Below, one piece after another: positions 8,197-16,855 of a DNA stretch of 64,000 nucleotides; positions within the stretch are counted from its first letter, which is position 1, and every line of letters starts with the position of its first letter. The stretch comes from Gelria sp. Kuro-4 (GTDB lineage Bacteria; Bacillota; DTU030; DUMP01). The position numbers and the translations under genes are program-made. The stretch covers positions 2,659,757-2,723,756 of the forward strand of contig NZ_AP024619.1 in the NCBI RefSeq assembly GCF_019668485.1, in the 5' to 3' direction. The notes beneath the pieces were generated by a model. That model had not been told where the DNA came from and made no database searches. It saw only the letters and a list, made by a program, of their open reading frames with translations.

Positions 8197-9810
8197 TCAG
8201 CCCTCGGCGCCCGCGGCCGGCCGCTTTTCCCGGTATTCGCTGGGGCTGAGCCCGAAGTGGCGGCGAAAGATGCGGCTGAAGTAATTGGCCTCGGCATACC
8301 CTACGCGGGCGGCGACGGCGGCGATGGTCTCGTTGGTACGGACCAGCAGGCGCTTAGCCTCCTCCAGGCGCAGGCGGGTGAGGTACTCCACGAAGTTGAC
8401 GCCCTCTTTTTCCTTGAAGAGCCGGCTGAAGTAAAAGGGGCTCAGGTGTACCTGCCGGGCCACGTCCTCCAGCGAAACAGGGTCGCTGAAATGCTCGGCC
8501 AGGTACTTTTTCGCCTGGGCGATGGCCTCACTGCGCAGCGCCGCCTGGCTGGCACTCACCGCGGCCAGGCAGCGCTCCAGTACGCCGGCCGCCCACTCCT
8601 TAACCGCCGCAGCCGTGGCGGCGGCCGTAAGCTCCGCCAGCGAGGCGCGCTGCGAGACGGTGAGCACCTCCGGCCCGGCCCCGCCCTGCAGCGCCGCGCG
8701 GGTAAGCACCACCGCCAGCTCCAGGGCGCGCGCCCTCGCCAGCTCGGGATTGCCGGCCGTCGCTCCGACAAGCTCCTGCCAGAGCTGCTCAAAGAGCGCC
8801 CACGCCGCCTCCCCTTCGCCTAGCTGGACCTTTTCCGCCAGGCGCGTCTCCCGCTGGTACGGGTAGGCCACCGCCTGGAGACGCAGGTCACCGAGTTCCG
8901 CGCTCTCCACCACCTGATCGGCGCCGAGGAAACTGCCATACTGCACGGCGCGCTGCGCGGCGGCGTAAGAAGCAGCCACGTCGCCCAGGTCCAGGCAGAC
9001 CGTCCCCACGCCCACGGTCACCGTACAGGGTGTGGCGCGGGCCACCTCCCGGCGCAGGCTTTCTGCCAGCTCGCGCGGACTGGGCCGGTTGCCGGCCGGG
9101 GCGAGCACCAGGAAGGTATCGCTGCCGAAGGGGCTCACGAGCGCCGGTCCGGCCTCCCGGGCCACCCGGACCAGGGCCTGGTAGACCTCCTTTTTCAGCA
9201 CCTGGCGCTCTACTTCCCGCTGCGCGGAGGTGCTTTGGGCAAAGTGGTCGATGTCCACCAGCAGCACCTGGTACGGACCGGCGGCCAAACCCAAAAAGCG
9301 CGCCCGCTCCGTGAGCTGCGCTTTGTTTTCCGTGCGCCCGCTCACCAGATCCAAGAGGAGCCCGGTTTCAATATAGGGCATGATGGCCGCCAGTTCCTGC
9401 CGCAGCCTTTTTTCCTCTTCCTCGCGGGCCGCCGCCTCAGCCAGCTCGCGGCACATGGCGTCGGTCACGCGGAGAATCTCGGCGGGCCGCGCCGGCTTCA
9501 AAAGGTAGTCGCTGGCCCCCAGCTTGAGCGCCCGCTGGGCGAAGTCAAACTCGTCGTAGGCGGTGAGCACCACCACCTTCATCTCCGGCGCCAGCTCCTT
9601 GAGCGCTTGGGTGGCCTCCAGCCCGCTTACGCCCGGCATCTGGATGTCCATAAAAACGATGTCGGGCCGGAGCTTCCGGGTGAGCTCGAGGGCCGCACGG
9701 CCGGAGCCGGCCTCACCGACCACCTTCACCTCGGGCCGTTCATGTCCCAGGATATAGGAAATGGCCTCGCGCTCCAAAGGCTCGTCATCCACTACCAGCA
9801 CTTTTACCAT
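8197..9810 (-). CDS. AraC-family response regulator (YesN type), probable pdu activator
   Basis: Two-component output protein of 537 residues. A REC domain spans 1-120, with the acidic pair (VVDDEPLE), phospho-acceptor Asp in IVFMDIQMPG, Thr in VVLTAYDEF and Lys in YLLKPARP. A central segment of about 300 residues follows. The C-terminal AraC/XylS double helix-turn-helix spans about 430-535 (YLAEHFSDPVSLEDVARQVHLSP and FGLSPSEYREKR). It starts directly after the kinase stop codon, so the two are co-translated. The pdu operon lies next downstream on the same strand. Control of pdu is inferred from position and from the PocR domain of the partner kinase. Confidence 0.93.
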   Translation of the reverse strand: MVKVLVVDDEPLEREAISYILGHERPEVKVVGEAGSGRAALELTRKLRPDIVFMDIQMPGVSGLEATQALKELAPEMKVVVLTAYDEFDFAQRALKLGASDYLLKPARPAEILRVTDAMCRELAEAAAREEEEKRLRQELAAIMPYIETGLLLDLVSGRTENKAQLTERARFLGLAAGPYQVLLVDIDHFAQSTSAQREVERQVLKKEVYQALVRVAREAGPALVSPFGSDTFLVLAPAGNRPSPRELAESLRREVARATPCTVTVGVGTVCLDLGDVAASYAAAQRAVQYGSFLGADQVVESAELGDLRLQAVAYPYQRETRLAEKVQLGEGEAAWALFEQLWQELVGATAGNPELARARALELAVVLTRAALQGGAGPEVLTVSQRASLAELTAAATAAAVKEWAAGVLERCLAAVSASQAALRSEAIAQAKKYLAEHFSDPVSLEDVARQVHLSPFYFSRLFKEKEGVNFVEYLTRLRLEEAKRLLVRTNETIAAVAARVGYAEANYFSRIFRRHFGLSPSEYREKRPAAGAEG

Positions 9811-11061
9811 TCAGCTTCCCACCTTGGCAGGCCGGTAAGGTAAAAAGAGGGTGATGCGCGTTCCTTCCCCCAACCGGCTCTGCACCTCCCAGTGGTAGTC
9901 GGCGCCGAAGTGATACTGCAGGCGCTTGTGCACGTTGCTCATCCCGAGGCCGGTAAGGTGGCTGCGGCCCGAACGTTTCGACTCCAGCCGCAGGACTTCT
10001 TCCACCACCTCCGCCGGCATGCCCAGCCCGTCGTCGGCCACCTCGATGCACACCTCGTCCCCCACCCGCTGCACCCGCACCACCAGGTGCCCGCCTTCTT
10101 CCTTCGGCTCCAAGCCATGCACGATGGCGTTTTCCACCAGGGGCTGCAGCGTCAAGAGCGGTATCTCGCTCTCCAGGCAGGTTTCATCGATATCCAGCTC
10201 CGCCTGAATGCGATCGCGGAAGCGCGTCTCCTGGATCAAGAGGTAGTGGCGGATGTAGGCGATCTCATCGCGCAGCGTGGCCACCTGGCCGATCTTGCGC
10301 AGGCTGGCGCGCAGCAGTTCCGCCAGGGCAAACACCACCTCCTGGGTCTGCGGCGCTCCTTCCAGGAGGGCCAGGCGGCTGATGGTGTTGAGGGTGTTAA
10401 AGAGAAAATGCGGGTTAATCTGCGACTGCAGCGCCTTGAGTTCCGCATCCTTCAAAGCTTTCTCCAGTTCCGCCCGCGCCTTGATCTCTTCCATAAGGCG
10501 GACGTTCTGCTCATTGAGCTGCTGCTGGATGATGTTGGCCACGCCTTTTTCCGCAATGTAGTTGGCGATGGTATACATCAGCTGGGCGGCGGCTTTTACC
10601 TTATGGAAGGGCATGGTAGGGATGCCTTCATAGAGCTGCTTCAGCTCCGGGTGTTGGGCGATGTTGAGTCCCGGCTTGGCGATGCGGTCGAGGCCGGCCA
10701 TGGCTTCTTCTTCAATGAGGACTTGTCCCGCCATGATGGAACCTAAGTACTGGCCGTTCACCACGATGGGGGCTCCCAGGTCCACCAGCCCCATGTGGCA
10801 GCGGTAGATGTAAGGCTGCCCTTCGCGCACCGCCTCAAGCCCGGCGTGGGCGTCGGACTGCTCGCAGCCCTCGCGCCCGCCGGGGTATTGCCGCACCCGC
10901 GCGCAAAACGGCCGGAAGTTACTGTAGCGCACCACGGGCTTACCCTGGTAATCGACAATAATCGACGCCAAACCGGTGGCGTCGGAGAAACGGTCTTGAA
11001 TCTCCTGCAGCACGCTGACGTCTACCACGTCGCGCAGGTGAAAGAATCGCCGTACTGCCAT
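9811..11061 (-). CDS. PocR-domain sensor histidine kinase (LytS/YesM type)
   Basis: 416 residues. The N-terminal part (about 15-165) is a PocR sensory domain, with conserved cysteines in FCARVRQYPGGREGCEQSDA and YRCHMGLVDLGAPIVVNGQY. In enteric bacteria PocR senses 1,2-propanediol and activates pdu and cob genes. The second half is a HisKA_internal domain (SQINPHFLFNTLNTI, phospho-His) followed by a HATPase_c domain (LQPLVENAIVHGLEP; DDGLGMP). No transmembrane segment is evident, so the kinase is probably cytosolic and reads an internal metabolite. Confidence 0.93.
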   Translation of the reverse strand: MAVRRFFHLRDVVDVSVLQEIQDRFSDATGLASIIVDYQGKPVVRYSNFRPFCARVRQYPGGREGCEQSDAHAGLEAVREGQPYIYRCHMGLVDLGAPIVVNGQYLGSIMAGQVLIEEEAMAGLDRIAKPGLNIAQHPELKQLYEGIPTMPFHKVKAAAQLMYTIANYIAEKGVANIIQQQLNEQNVRLMEEIKARAELEKALKDAELKALQSQINPHFLFNTLNTISRLALLEGAPQTQEVVFALAELLRASLRKIGQVATLRDEIAYIRHYLLIQETRFRDRIQAELDIDETCLESEIPLLTLQPLVENAIVHGLEPKEEGGHLVVRVQRVGDEVCIEVADDGLGMPAEVVEEVLRLESKRSGRSHLTGLGMSNVHKRLQYHFGADYHWEVQSRLGEGTRITLFLPYRPAKVGS

Positions 11062-11263
11062 CCTCTACCCTCCTTCGCACCCTGGGGATATGGTTTCATC
11101 TCTTCGTCTCTTTTTACCTTCTCCTCGTAATTCGCCACAGAGCGAGGCGATTCCTGCTCCCGGTGACAAAGGCGTTCGGCCCTGCATAAGATGGCAGGGA
11201 AGTTAACGGGGACTAAGTTTGTTTGGCAAGGCTATTCTGCGTGTCCGATAGGAGGCGATCGAG

Positions 11264-12547
11264 GTGACTGTAAGCGACAAGGCGCTGGAGCGGACGCAGG
11301 GCTGGTCGCGCCCGCTGACGAGGGCAAAAGCGCCCGGCCGCACCGGGGTGCAAATCAAGTCCTTGTTTCAGTACTTGGGTCCGGCATTTGTTGTCAGTGT
11401 GGCCTACATCGATCCAGGCAATTTCGGCACCAATATCAGCGGTGGCTCCCTTTACAACCTGGATTTGCTCTGGGTTATCCTGGCCAGCAACCTGGTGGCC
11501 ATCTTCATGCAGATCCTTTCGGCCAAACTCGGTATCGCTACGGGGATGAACCTGCCGCAGCTCTGCGGCCGTACCTTCACCCGGCCGGTGAACTGGGTCC
11601 TCTGGTGCCTGGCCCAGGTGGCCGCCATGGCCACCGATTTGGCCGAGTTCCTGGGCGCCGCCCTCGGCTTCAACCTGCTGCTCGCCATTCCCCTGGGCTG
11701 GGCCGGGCTCCTTACCGGACTGGTCACCTTCGTTCTGGTGCACCTGGAGAAATACGGGCACCGGTTGGTGGAGGGGGTTGTCTTTGCCTTGATTGCAGTG
11801 ATCAGCGGTGCGTACTTCGTGGAACTCTTCCTCGCCCAACCTGACTGGAGCCAGGTGGTGTACCACGCGGTTGTTCCCCGCCTCACCCGGAACAGCCTTT
11901 TCGTAGCCGTCGGCATGCTGGGGGCAACGGTGATGCCGCACGTAATCTACCTGCATTCTCACCTGATACAGTCGCGCCGGCAGACCGGGGCCGCCAACTT
12001 ACGCCGGCACTTGTTTTTGGAAAAGATCGATGTTTTTCTGGCTATGAATACCGCCTTTGTCATCAACGCTGCCATGGTGGTGGTCTCCGCTGCGGTCTTT
12101 CACAACCGGGGACTGACGGTACTTTCCATCGAAGAAGCGCACCGGACCCTGCAGCCGCTGCTGGGATCGCTCTCGAGCACCGCCTTTGCCATCGCCTTAC
12201 TGGCCTCCGGGCTTTCCTCTTCAGCGGTGGGTACCATGGCCGGGCAGGTGGTTATGGACGGCTTTGTCGACCTGAAGATTCCCATTGTCTGGCGTCGCCT
12301 CCTCACCATGGCCCCGGCGCTCATTATCATTGGACTCGGCTTAGACCCGATGTACATGCTGCTCTTGAGCCAGGTGATCTTGAGCTTTACCCTGCCGGCG
12401 GCGATTATTCCTTTGCTCGTGCTCTCCAGCCGCCGGGCGGTGATGGGCGATATGGTAAACACACCGGCCGTGCGCATCGTCGGCTGGCTGATGGCCGGTG
12501 CGGTCATTTTCCTGAATCTCCTACTCCTTATGGCGACCTTCACCTGA
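11264..12547 (+). CDS. mntH: NRAMP-family Mn(II)/divalent metal transporter MntH
   Basis: Proton-coupled divalent metal importer of 427 residues with about 11 membrane segments. Both NRAMP signature sites are present: DPGN in TM1 (YIDPGNFGTN) and MPH in TM6 (ATVMPHVIYLHSH). The GTG start at 11264 has GGAGG 8 nt upstream. It is transcribed away from the kinase gene and toward mntR. The 202-bp divergent intergenic region should hold its promoter; no clear MntR box was recognised. Confidence 0.94.
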   Translation: MTVSDKALERTQGWSRPLTRAKAPGRTGVQIKSLFQYLGPAFVVSVAYIDPGNFGTNISGGSLYNLDLLWVILASNLVAIFMQILSAKLGIATGMNLPQLCGRTFTRPVNWVLWCLAQVAAMATDLAEFLGAALGFNLLLAIPLGWAGLLTGLVTFVLVHLEKYGHRLVEGVVFALIAVISGAYFVELFLAQPDWSQVVYHAVVPRLTRNSLFVAVGMLGATVMPHVIYLHSHLIQSRRQTGAANLRRHLFLEKIDVFLAMNTAFVINAAMVVVSAAVFHNRGLTVLSIEEAHRTLQPLLGSLSSTAFAIALLASGLSSSAVGTMAGQVVMDGFVDLKIPIVWRRLLTMAPALIIIGLGLDPMYMLLLSQVILSFTLPAAIIPLLVLSSRRAVMGDMVNTPAVRIVGWLMAGAVIFLNLLLLMATFT

Positions 12548-12646
12548 CATTCATCCAGTAAAAAGAAGCGTCACGGTCACCGTTCTTCGCGCCGCACGCG
12601 CCGCGTAAACATTAGCAAGAAGGGCTTTAGGAAGGAGGTGCCGGCC

Positions 12647-13123
12647 ATGAGCGGGAGAAAAGAGTTCTACACTTTCCGCGGTTACTCCCTCCACAGCGCC
12701 CGGCGCCCGGACAGCCTCACCCCCAGTATGGAAGACTACCTGGAGATGATCTACCGGCTGGCGCAGCGGGACGGCTACACCCGGGTCCTGGAGCTGGCGG
12801 CGGCGCTGCACGTGCAGCCGCCCTCCGCCTCGCGCATGATCCAGCGCTTGGCCGACAGCGACTTCCTCGTCTATGAAAAGTACAGCATCATCCGCCTCAC
12901 CCCCCGGGGGGAAGAAATCGGCAGCTTCCTCATCCACCGGCACAATACGCTCGAGGCCTTCCTGCGCCTGCTCGGCGTCGAGGACGTGCTGGAGGACGCG
13001 GAAAAGATCGAGCACAACATCAGCACGGCCGCCCTCACGGCCATCGAGCAGCTTTTAGCCTTCTTCAAGGAGCACCCCGCCTACCGGGCCACGTGGGAAA
13101 GCTACCGCCGGCCGCAGGAATAG
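12647..13123 (+). CDS. mntR: DtxR/MntR-family manganese-responsive repressor
   Basis: 158 residues. The N-terminal winged helix follows the MntR pattern (SMEDYLEMIYRLAQRDGYTRV; ALHVQPPSASRMIQRLADSDF). The dimerisation/metal domain follows (LIHRHNTLEAFLRLLGV; EKIEHNIS), with histidines and acidic residues at the places MntR uses for Mn. About 30 residues precede the usual family start. The ATG at 12647 is preferred because AAGGAGGT ends 7 nt before it; an upstream in-frame GTG overlaps that site. The target is presumably mntH, 99 bp upstream on the same strand. Confidence 0.92.
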   Translation: MSGRKEFYTFRGYSLHSARRPDSLTPSMEDYLEMIYRLAQRDGYTRVLELAAALHVQPPSASRMIQRLADSDFLVYEKYSIIRLTPRGEEIGSFLIHRHNTLEAFLRLLGVEDVLEDAEKIEHNISTAALTAIEQLLAFFKEHPAYRATWESYRRPQE

Positions 13124-13136
13124 GAGCGGCGCCGCC

Positions 13137-13174
13137 AAAAACCCCAAAAACCCCGGTCGCAGCCGACCGGGGTT
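13137..13174 (-). terminator. Intrinsic terminator of the dha-pts operon
   Basis: An 11-bp perfect stem (13149-13159 with 13164-13174, 4-nt loop) is followed on the minus strand by TTT-GGGG-TTTTT. It ends the operon after ptsI. It begins only 13 bp after mntR and could also stop plus-strand transcripts, although the plus side lacks a U-run. Confidence 0.85.
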
Positions 13175-13191
13175 CACCCACTATTTCTCCT

Positions 13192-14895
13192 TCAAGCCTG
13201 CACGGCTTCCAGGTGCGCCCGGACGGCCGCGGCATCCGGCAGGGAAAGGGCCTTCGCGGCGATGCGCTGTGCCTCAGCATAGCTGAGCGCACGCAGGCGC
13301 TCCTTCACCGCCGGCAGCGACCCGGCCGCCATGCTGAACTCATCCAGGCCCAGCCCCAGAAGAAGCGGCGTCGCCAGCCGGTCGCCGGCCAGCTCACCGC
13401 ACATGCCGGCCCAGATGCCGGCGGCGTGGGCGGCCCGGATGGTGCGCTCGATGAGCCGCAGCACCGCCGGGTGGAAAGGCTCGTACAGGTAAGCCACCCG
13501 TTCGTTGTGGCGGTCGGCCGCCAGGGTGTACTGGATGAGGTCGTTGGAGCCGATGCTGAAAAAGTCCACCTCCGGCGCGAGGAGGTCGGCGGCGAGCGCC
13601 GCCGCCGGCACCTCCACCATGATGCCGACCTCGATCTTCTCCGCCAACTTGACCCCGGCCCGGGAAAGCTCTTCCCGCACCTCTTCCAGGTGCCGCCGGG
13701 CGGAGCGCACCTCGGCCGGTGTCGCTACCATAGGGAACATGACCTTGACGTTGCCGTAGGCGCCGGCCCTCAGGATGGCCCGCAGCTGCGTGCGGAAAAC
13801 CTCGGGCCGGGCCAGGGAAAAGCGGATGGCCCTCAGGCCCAGGAAGGGATTCTCCTCCCGGGTGAGCCCCAGGTAGGGCAGCTCCTTGTCGCCGCCGATG
13901 TCCAGGGTGCGGATGATAACCGGCTGCGGCGCGAAGGCGGCCACTACGGTGCGGTAGGCTTCGAACTGCTCTTCCTCGCTGGGAAGGTCGGTGCGGTCCA
14001 TGTAGAGGAACTCGGTGCGAAAGAGGCCCACCCCCTCCGCCCCCAAGGCCTGCGCCGGCCCAACATCGCCCGGCGTGCCGATATTGGCCGCCAGTTCCAC
14101 GCGCCGGCCGTCCCGGGTCACGCCAGGGAGGTCCTTAAAGGCAGCCAGGCGCGCCTTCTCTTCCTCTGCGGCCGCCTGCCGCCGGCGCCACTCTTCCAGT
14201 TCCCGGTCTGAGGGGTTCACCGCGACCAGCCCCTGTGTTCCGTCCACGGCCACCAGGTCGCCGTCGCGGACGGCGCTGAGCCGCTCGCCCAGGCCCACCA
14301 CCGCCGGGATCCCCAGGGACCGCGCCAGGATGGCTACGTGGGCGGTGCGGCCGCCGGTGCCGCTCAGCAGAGCCAGGAGCTTATCCTTGGGCAGCTGGGC
14401 CGTCTGCGAAGGCGTAAGGTCCGCGCCCACCACGACCGCCGGCGCCGGCAGCACCACCTCGGTCCGCGCTCCGGTAAGCTCGGCCAGGAGGCGCCCGCCC
14501 ACGTCGCGCACATCGGCGGCGCGCTCCCTGAGGTACTCGTCCGGCAGTGCACCCAGCGCCGCGGCCAGGTCGTCCACCACCCGCGTGAGCGCCGCCGGCG
14601 CCGCCAGCTTCTCCTCCCGTATGAGCCGCCTGGTCTCACCTACGAGCGCCGGATCGTCCAGCATGAGCAGGTGGGCGCCGAAGATCGCCGCCTGCTCGGC
14701 ACCCACCTCCCTTTCCGTGCGCTCTTTCAGGGCGGTAAGCTCACGCCGCACCGCTTCCACCGCCGCAGTCAGGCGCGCTTCCTCTTCCTGCGGTTCAGCC
14801 GCCGGCCCCGTTTGTTCGAGACCGCCAATCGTCTTCTTAAGGACGGCCGCCGGCCCGATGGCTATTCCCGGCGCCGCCGCCAGACCCTGCCACAT
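13192..14895 (-). CDS. ptsI: PTS Enzyme I
   Basis: Phosphoenolpyruvate-protein phosphotransferase of 567 residues, which passes phosphate from PEP to HPr. The swivelling-domain phospho-His is in GGRTAHVAILARSLGIPAV (His186; E. coli His189). The PEP-binding C-terminal barrel is complete (VGLFRTEFLYMDR; FFSIGSNDLIQYTLAADR; GMCGELAGD with the catalytic Cys). It is last in the dihydroxyacetone kinase operon and no sugar PTS transporter is in the window. It therefore probably serves DhaM. Confidence 0.96.
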   Translation of the reverse strand: MWQGLAAAPGIAIGPAAVLKKTIGGLEQTGPAAEPQEEEARLTAAVEAVRRELTALKERTEREVGAEQAAIFGAHLLMLDDPALVGETRRLIREEKLAAPAALTRVVDDLAAALGALPDEYLRERAADVRDVGGRLLAELTGARTEVVLPAPAVVVGADLTPSQTAQLPKDKLLALLSGTGGRTAHVAILARSLGIPAVVGLGERLSAVRDGDLVAVDGTQGLVAVNPSDRELEEWRRRQAAAEEEKARLAAFKDLPGVTRDGRRVELAANIGTPGDVGPAQALGAEGVGLFRTEFLYMDRTDLPSEEEQFEAYRTVVAAFAPQPVIIRTLDIGGDKELPYLGLTREENPFLGLRAIRFSLARPEVFRTQLRAILRAGAYGNVKVMFPMVATPAEVRSARRHLEEVREELSRAGVKLAEKIEVGIMVEVPAAALAADLLAPEVDFFSIGSNDLIQYTLAADRHNERVAYLYEPFHPAVLRLIERTIRAAHAAGIWAGMCGELAGDRLATPLLLGLGLDEFSMAAGSLPAVKERLRALSYAEAQRIAAKALSLPDAAAVRAHLEAVQA

Positions 14896-14937
14896 ATTCC
14901 CGCCCCCTCAGCCTCCTCATCTTGCACCGGCGCACCC

Positions 14938-15204
14938 CTACGCTTCCCCGCAACCGGCCGCCAGGAAGGCCGCCAGTTCCGCCAGTGCCTGCTCCTCGTC
15001 CGGACCGTCGGCCGTCAGGGTAACGGTGGAACCCTGGCGCGCTCCCAGGGCGAGCACGCTGAGGATGCTCTTGGCGTCGGCCTCCTTTTCTCCGGCCCGG
15101 ATCCGCACCGACGCCCGATACTGGTTCGCCTTCTGCACAAACGCCGCGGCGGGGCGCGCGTGGAGGCCCAGCCGGTTGGTCAAGGTTACGCTTTGTTGCT
15201 GCAT
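14938..15204 (-). CDS. ptsH: HPr phosphocarrier protein
   Basis: 88-residue phosphocarrier. Phospho-acceptor His15 lies in RLGLHARPAAAF. The regulatory Ser46 is kept in the typical context (ADAKSILSVLALG), so HPr kinase control is possible. It lies between dhaM and ptsI and supplies phosphate from Enzyme I to DhaM, since DhaM here lacks its own HPr and EI domains. Confidence 0.96.
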   Translation of the reverse strand: MQQQSVTLTNRLGLHARPAAAFVQKANQYRASVRIRAGEKEADAKSILSVLALGARQGSTVTLTADGPDEEQALAELAAFLAAGCGEA

Positions 15205-15220
15205 GCTCTTCCCTCTTGCC

Positions 15221-15613
15221 TTAAGTTTTCTTGAGATTACGTGCTGCTTCCGCTGCCGCTTTCACTTCAGCGAGGTTTTTCCCCAAGCTGCTTTCCACCG
15301 CAGCCGCCACTGCTCCTTCCACCAGAGGGGCATCCGCCAGGGCCACCCGCTCCCGAAGTTCGGGAGAAAGAAGTTCCAGCGCCATTTCAGTGCTGAGGAC
15401 GGCGCTTCCCAGGTCGGCCAGCACCAGCACTCCATCCGGCCCGGCCACCGCCTCGATGGCCTCCTGGATAAGCGTGGCGTCTGTGCCCAGCCGGCCGTCG
15501 CGCGTGCCGCCGGCGGCGGCCAGGGGCAGCTCGGGGGGCGTCATCTGCCGTGCCAGCTTCTTCGTTCCTTCCGCCACCTCGGCGGAGTGCGAAACGATGA
15601 CTATGCCCACCAT
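15221..15613 (-). CDS. dhaM: Dihydroxyacetone kinase phosphoryl donor subunit DhaM (EIIA-man domain only)
   Basis: 130-residue EIIA-mannose-type protein that hands phosphate from HPr to the ADP bound on DhaL. Active His9 lies in GIVIVSHSAEVAEG. DGRLGTDATLIQEAIEAV and VLADLGSAVLSTEMAL are family motifs. The start is the ATG at 15611-15613, where homology begins; an upstream in-frame extension has no homology. It is a single-domain form, unlike E. coli DhaM (EIIA-HPr-EI fusion). Confidence 0.94.
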   Translation of the reverse strand: MVGIVIVSHSAEVAEGTKKLARQMTPPELPLAAAGGTRDGRLGTDATLIQEAIEAVAGPDGVLVLADLGSAVLSTEMALELLSPELRERVALADAPLVEGAVAAAVESSLGKNLAEVKAAAEAARNLKKT

Positions 15614-15624
15614 GGCCGCCGCCT

Positions 15625-16149
15625 CTACTCGGCCAGGGCCGCGATCAGGGTGCGGCAAAAGTCGGGCAGGTCGTCAGGTTTGCGCGAGGTGATCAGGTTA
15701 CCGTCCCGGACCACCGGCCGGTCCACGTAGGTGGCGCCGGCGTTTTCCACATCGTCCTTGACCGCTATGGTGGCGGTCATGGTCTTTCCCTTGAGGACGC
15801 CGGCGGAAACGAGCACCCAGGGAGCATGGCAGATGGCCGCCACCGGTTTACCGGCGGCAAAGATGTCCCGGACAAAAGCCAGGACCGCGCCGTAGCGGCG
15901 CAGCTTATCCGGCGCCCAGCCGCCCGGCACCACCAGGCCGTCGTAGTCGCCGGCCTCCACCTGGTCGATGGTTTTGTCGGGGCGGCTAGGGAGCCCATAC
16001 TTACCCCGGTACTCCGGGGCGCTGCCTGTGCCGATCACATCCACCGCGGCGCCGGCCTCGCGCAGCCGGAGGATAGGATACCAGAGTTCCAGGTCTTCAA
16101 AGCCTTCTTCGGTAAGCACGGCAACGCGCCTGCCTGTAAGTTCCGCCAT
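15625..16149 (-). CDS. DJ-1/PfpI-family protein in the dha operon
   Basis: 174 residues with the nucleophile elbow VAAICHAPWVLVSAG (Cys) and the acidic residue in VLTEEGFEDLELW, typical of the PfpI/YhbO branch. A GGAGG site lies 6 nt before the ATG at 16147-16149. It sits between dhaL and dhaM with short gaps. DJ-1-type proteins have reported glyoxalase or deglycase activity. Since dihydroxyacetone (phosphate) breaks down to methylglyoxal, a protective role is a reasonable inference. A protease role is less likely in this setting. Confidence 0.88.
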   Translation of the reverse strand: MAELTGRRVAVLTEEGFEDLELWYPILRLREAGAAVDVIGTGSAPEYRGKYGLPSRPDKTIDQVEAGDYDGLVVPGGWAPDKLRRYGAVLAFVRDIFAAGKPVAAICHAPWVLVSAGVLKGKTMTATIAVKDDVENAGATYVDRPVVRDGNLITSRKPDDLPDFCRTLIAALAE

Positions 16150-16150
16150 G

Positions 16151-16789
16151 TTACTTCCTCCCTGCTAGAAACTCAGCCATGGTCTTGAGGATAAGGTAGC
16201 TGGAGGTCGCACCCGGGTCCTGGTGGCCGATGCTCCGCTCACCCAGGTAGCTTGCCCGGCCCTTGCGGGCGATGATACCCTTGGTGTACTCCACGCCGGC
16301 CGCCGCCGCCGCCACGCCCGCCGCCAGGGCGGCCGTCGCACCTTTGCCGGCGGCGACTTCCTTTTGGATGGCCTCGTACGCCGGCTCCAGGGCGTCCACC
16401 ATGGTCTTATCCCCGCGCCCGGCCTTGCCGCGCTGCTTGACGCCCTCGACGGCCGCCCCCAGCGCCCGGACCAGGTCGGCCGCTGTCAGGCTGTCCCTGC
16501 CGGCCACGGCCGTCCCCGCCCGCATAAAAGCCGTACCGTAAAGCGGGCCGGCGGCCCCGCCCACGGTGCTCACCAGGGTCATACCCACGGTTTTCAGAAT
16601 GGTGCCGGCGTCTTTCCCGGCAACGCCCGCCACCTTCTCTTCCACGGCGCGGAAGCCCTTGGCCATGTTGATGCCGTGGTCGGCGTCACCGATGGCGCTG
16701 TCGAGTTCGGTGAGAAACGCTTTGTTCCCCTCCAGGGTCTGCCCAATGGCACGTATCATGTCGGTGAGTTCCTGAGCTGTTAAAGGCAC
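16151..16789 (-). CDS. dhaL: Dihydroxyacetone kinase ADP-binding subunit DhaL
   Basis: 212-residue all-helical subunit holding a permanently bound ADP/ATP with two Mg ions. The Asp cluster in LDSAIGDADHGINMAKGF supplies the Mg ligands. Nucleotide-contacting glycine and serine segments follow (TVGGAAGPLYGTAFM; GRASYLGERSIGHQDPGA). The GTG start at 16787-16789 has GAGGG 7 nt upstream. It accepts phosphate from DhaM and passes it to dihydroxyacetone on DhaK. It is followed by a DJ-1 gene instead of directly by dhaM. Confidence 0.95.
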   Translation of the reverse strand: MPLTAQELTDMIRAIGQTLEGNKAFLTELDSAIGDADHGINMAKGFRAVEEKVAGVAGKDAGTILKTVGMTLVSTVGGAAGPLYGTAFMRAGTAVAGRDSLTAADLVRALGAAVEGVKQRGKAGRGDKTMVDALEPAYEAIQKEVAAGKGATAALAAGVAAAAAGVEYTKGIIARKGRASYLGERSIGHQDPGATSSYLILKTMAEFLAGRK

Positions 16790-16855
16790 GCTTCGTCCCT
16801 CGCTTTTTGTAGTTAAAGATTATGAGGGGCACCCGCGGGTACCCCTCGCGAAATC

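Noticed and set aside
11161-11240. Candidate MntR box or sigma-A promoter before mntH
   Set aside because: Neither a convincing -35/-10 pair nor a palindrome matching known MntR sites could be defined; only the central GACTAAGT was noted.
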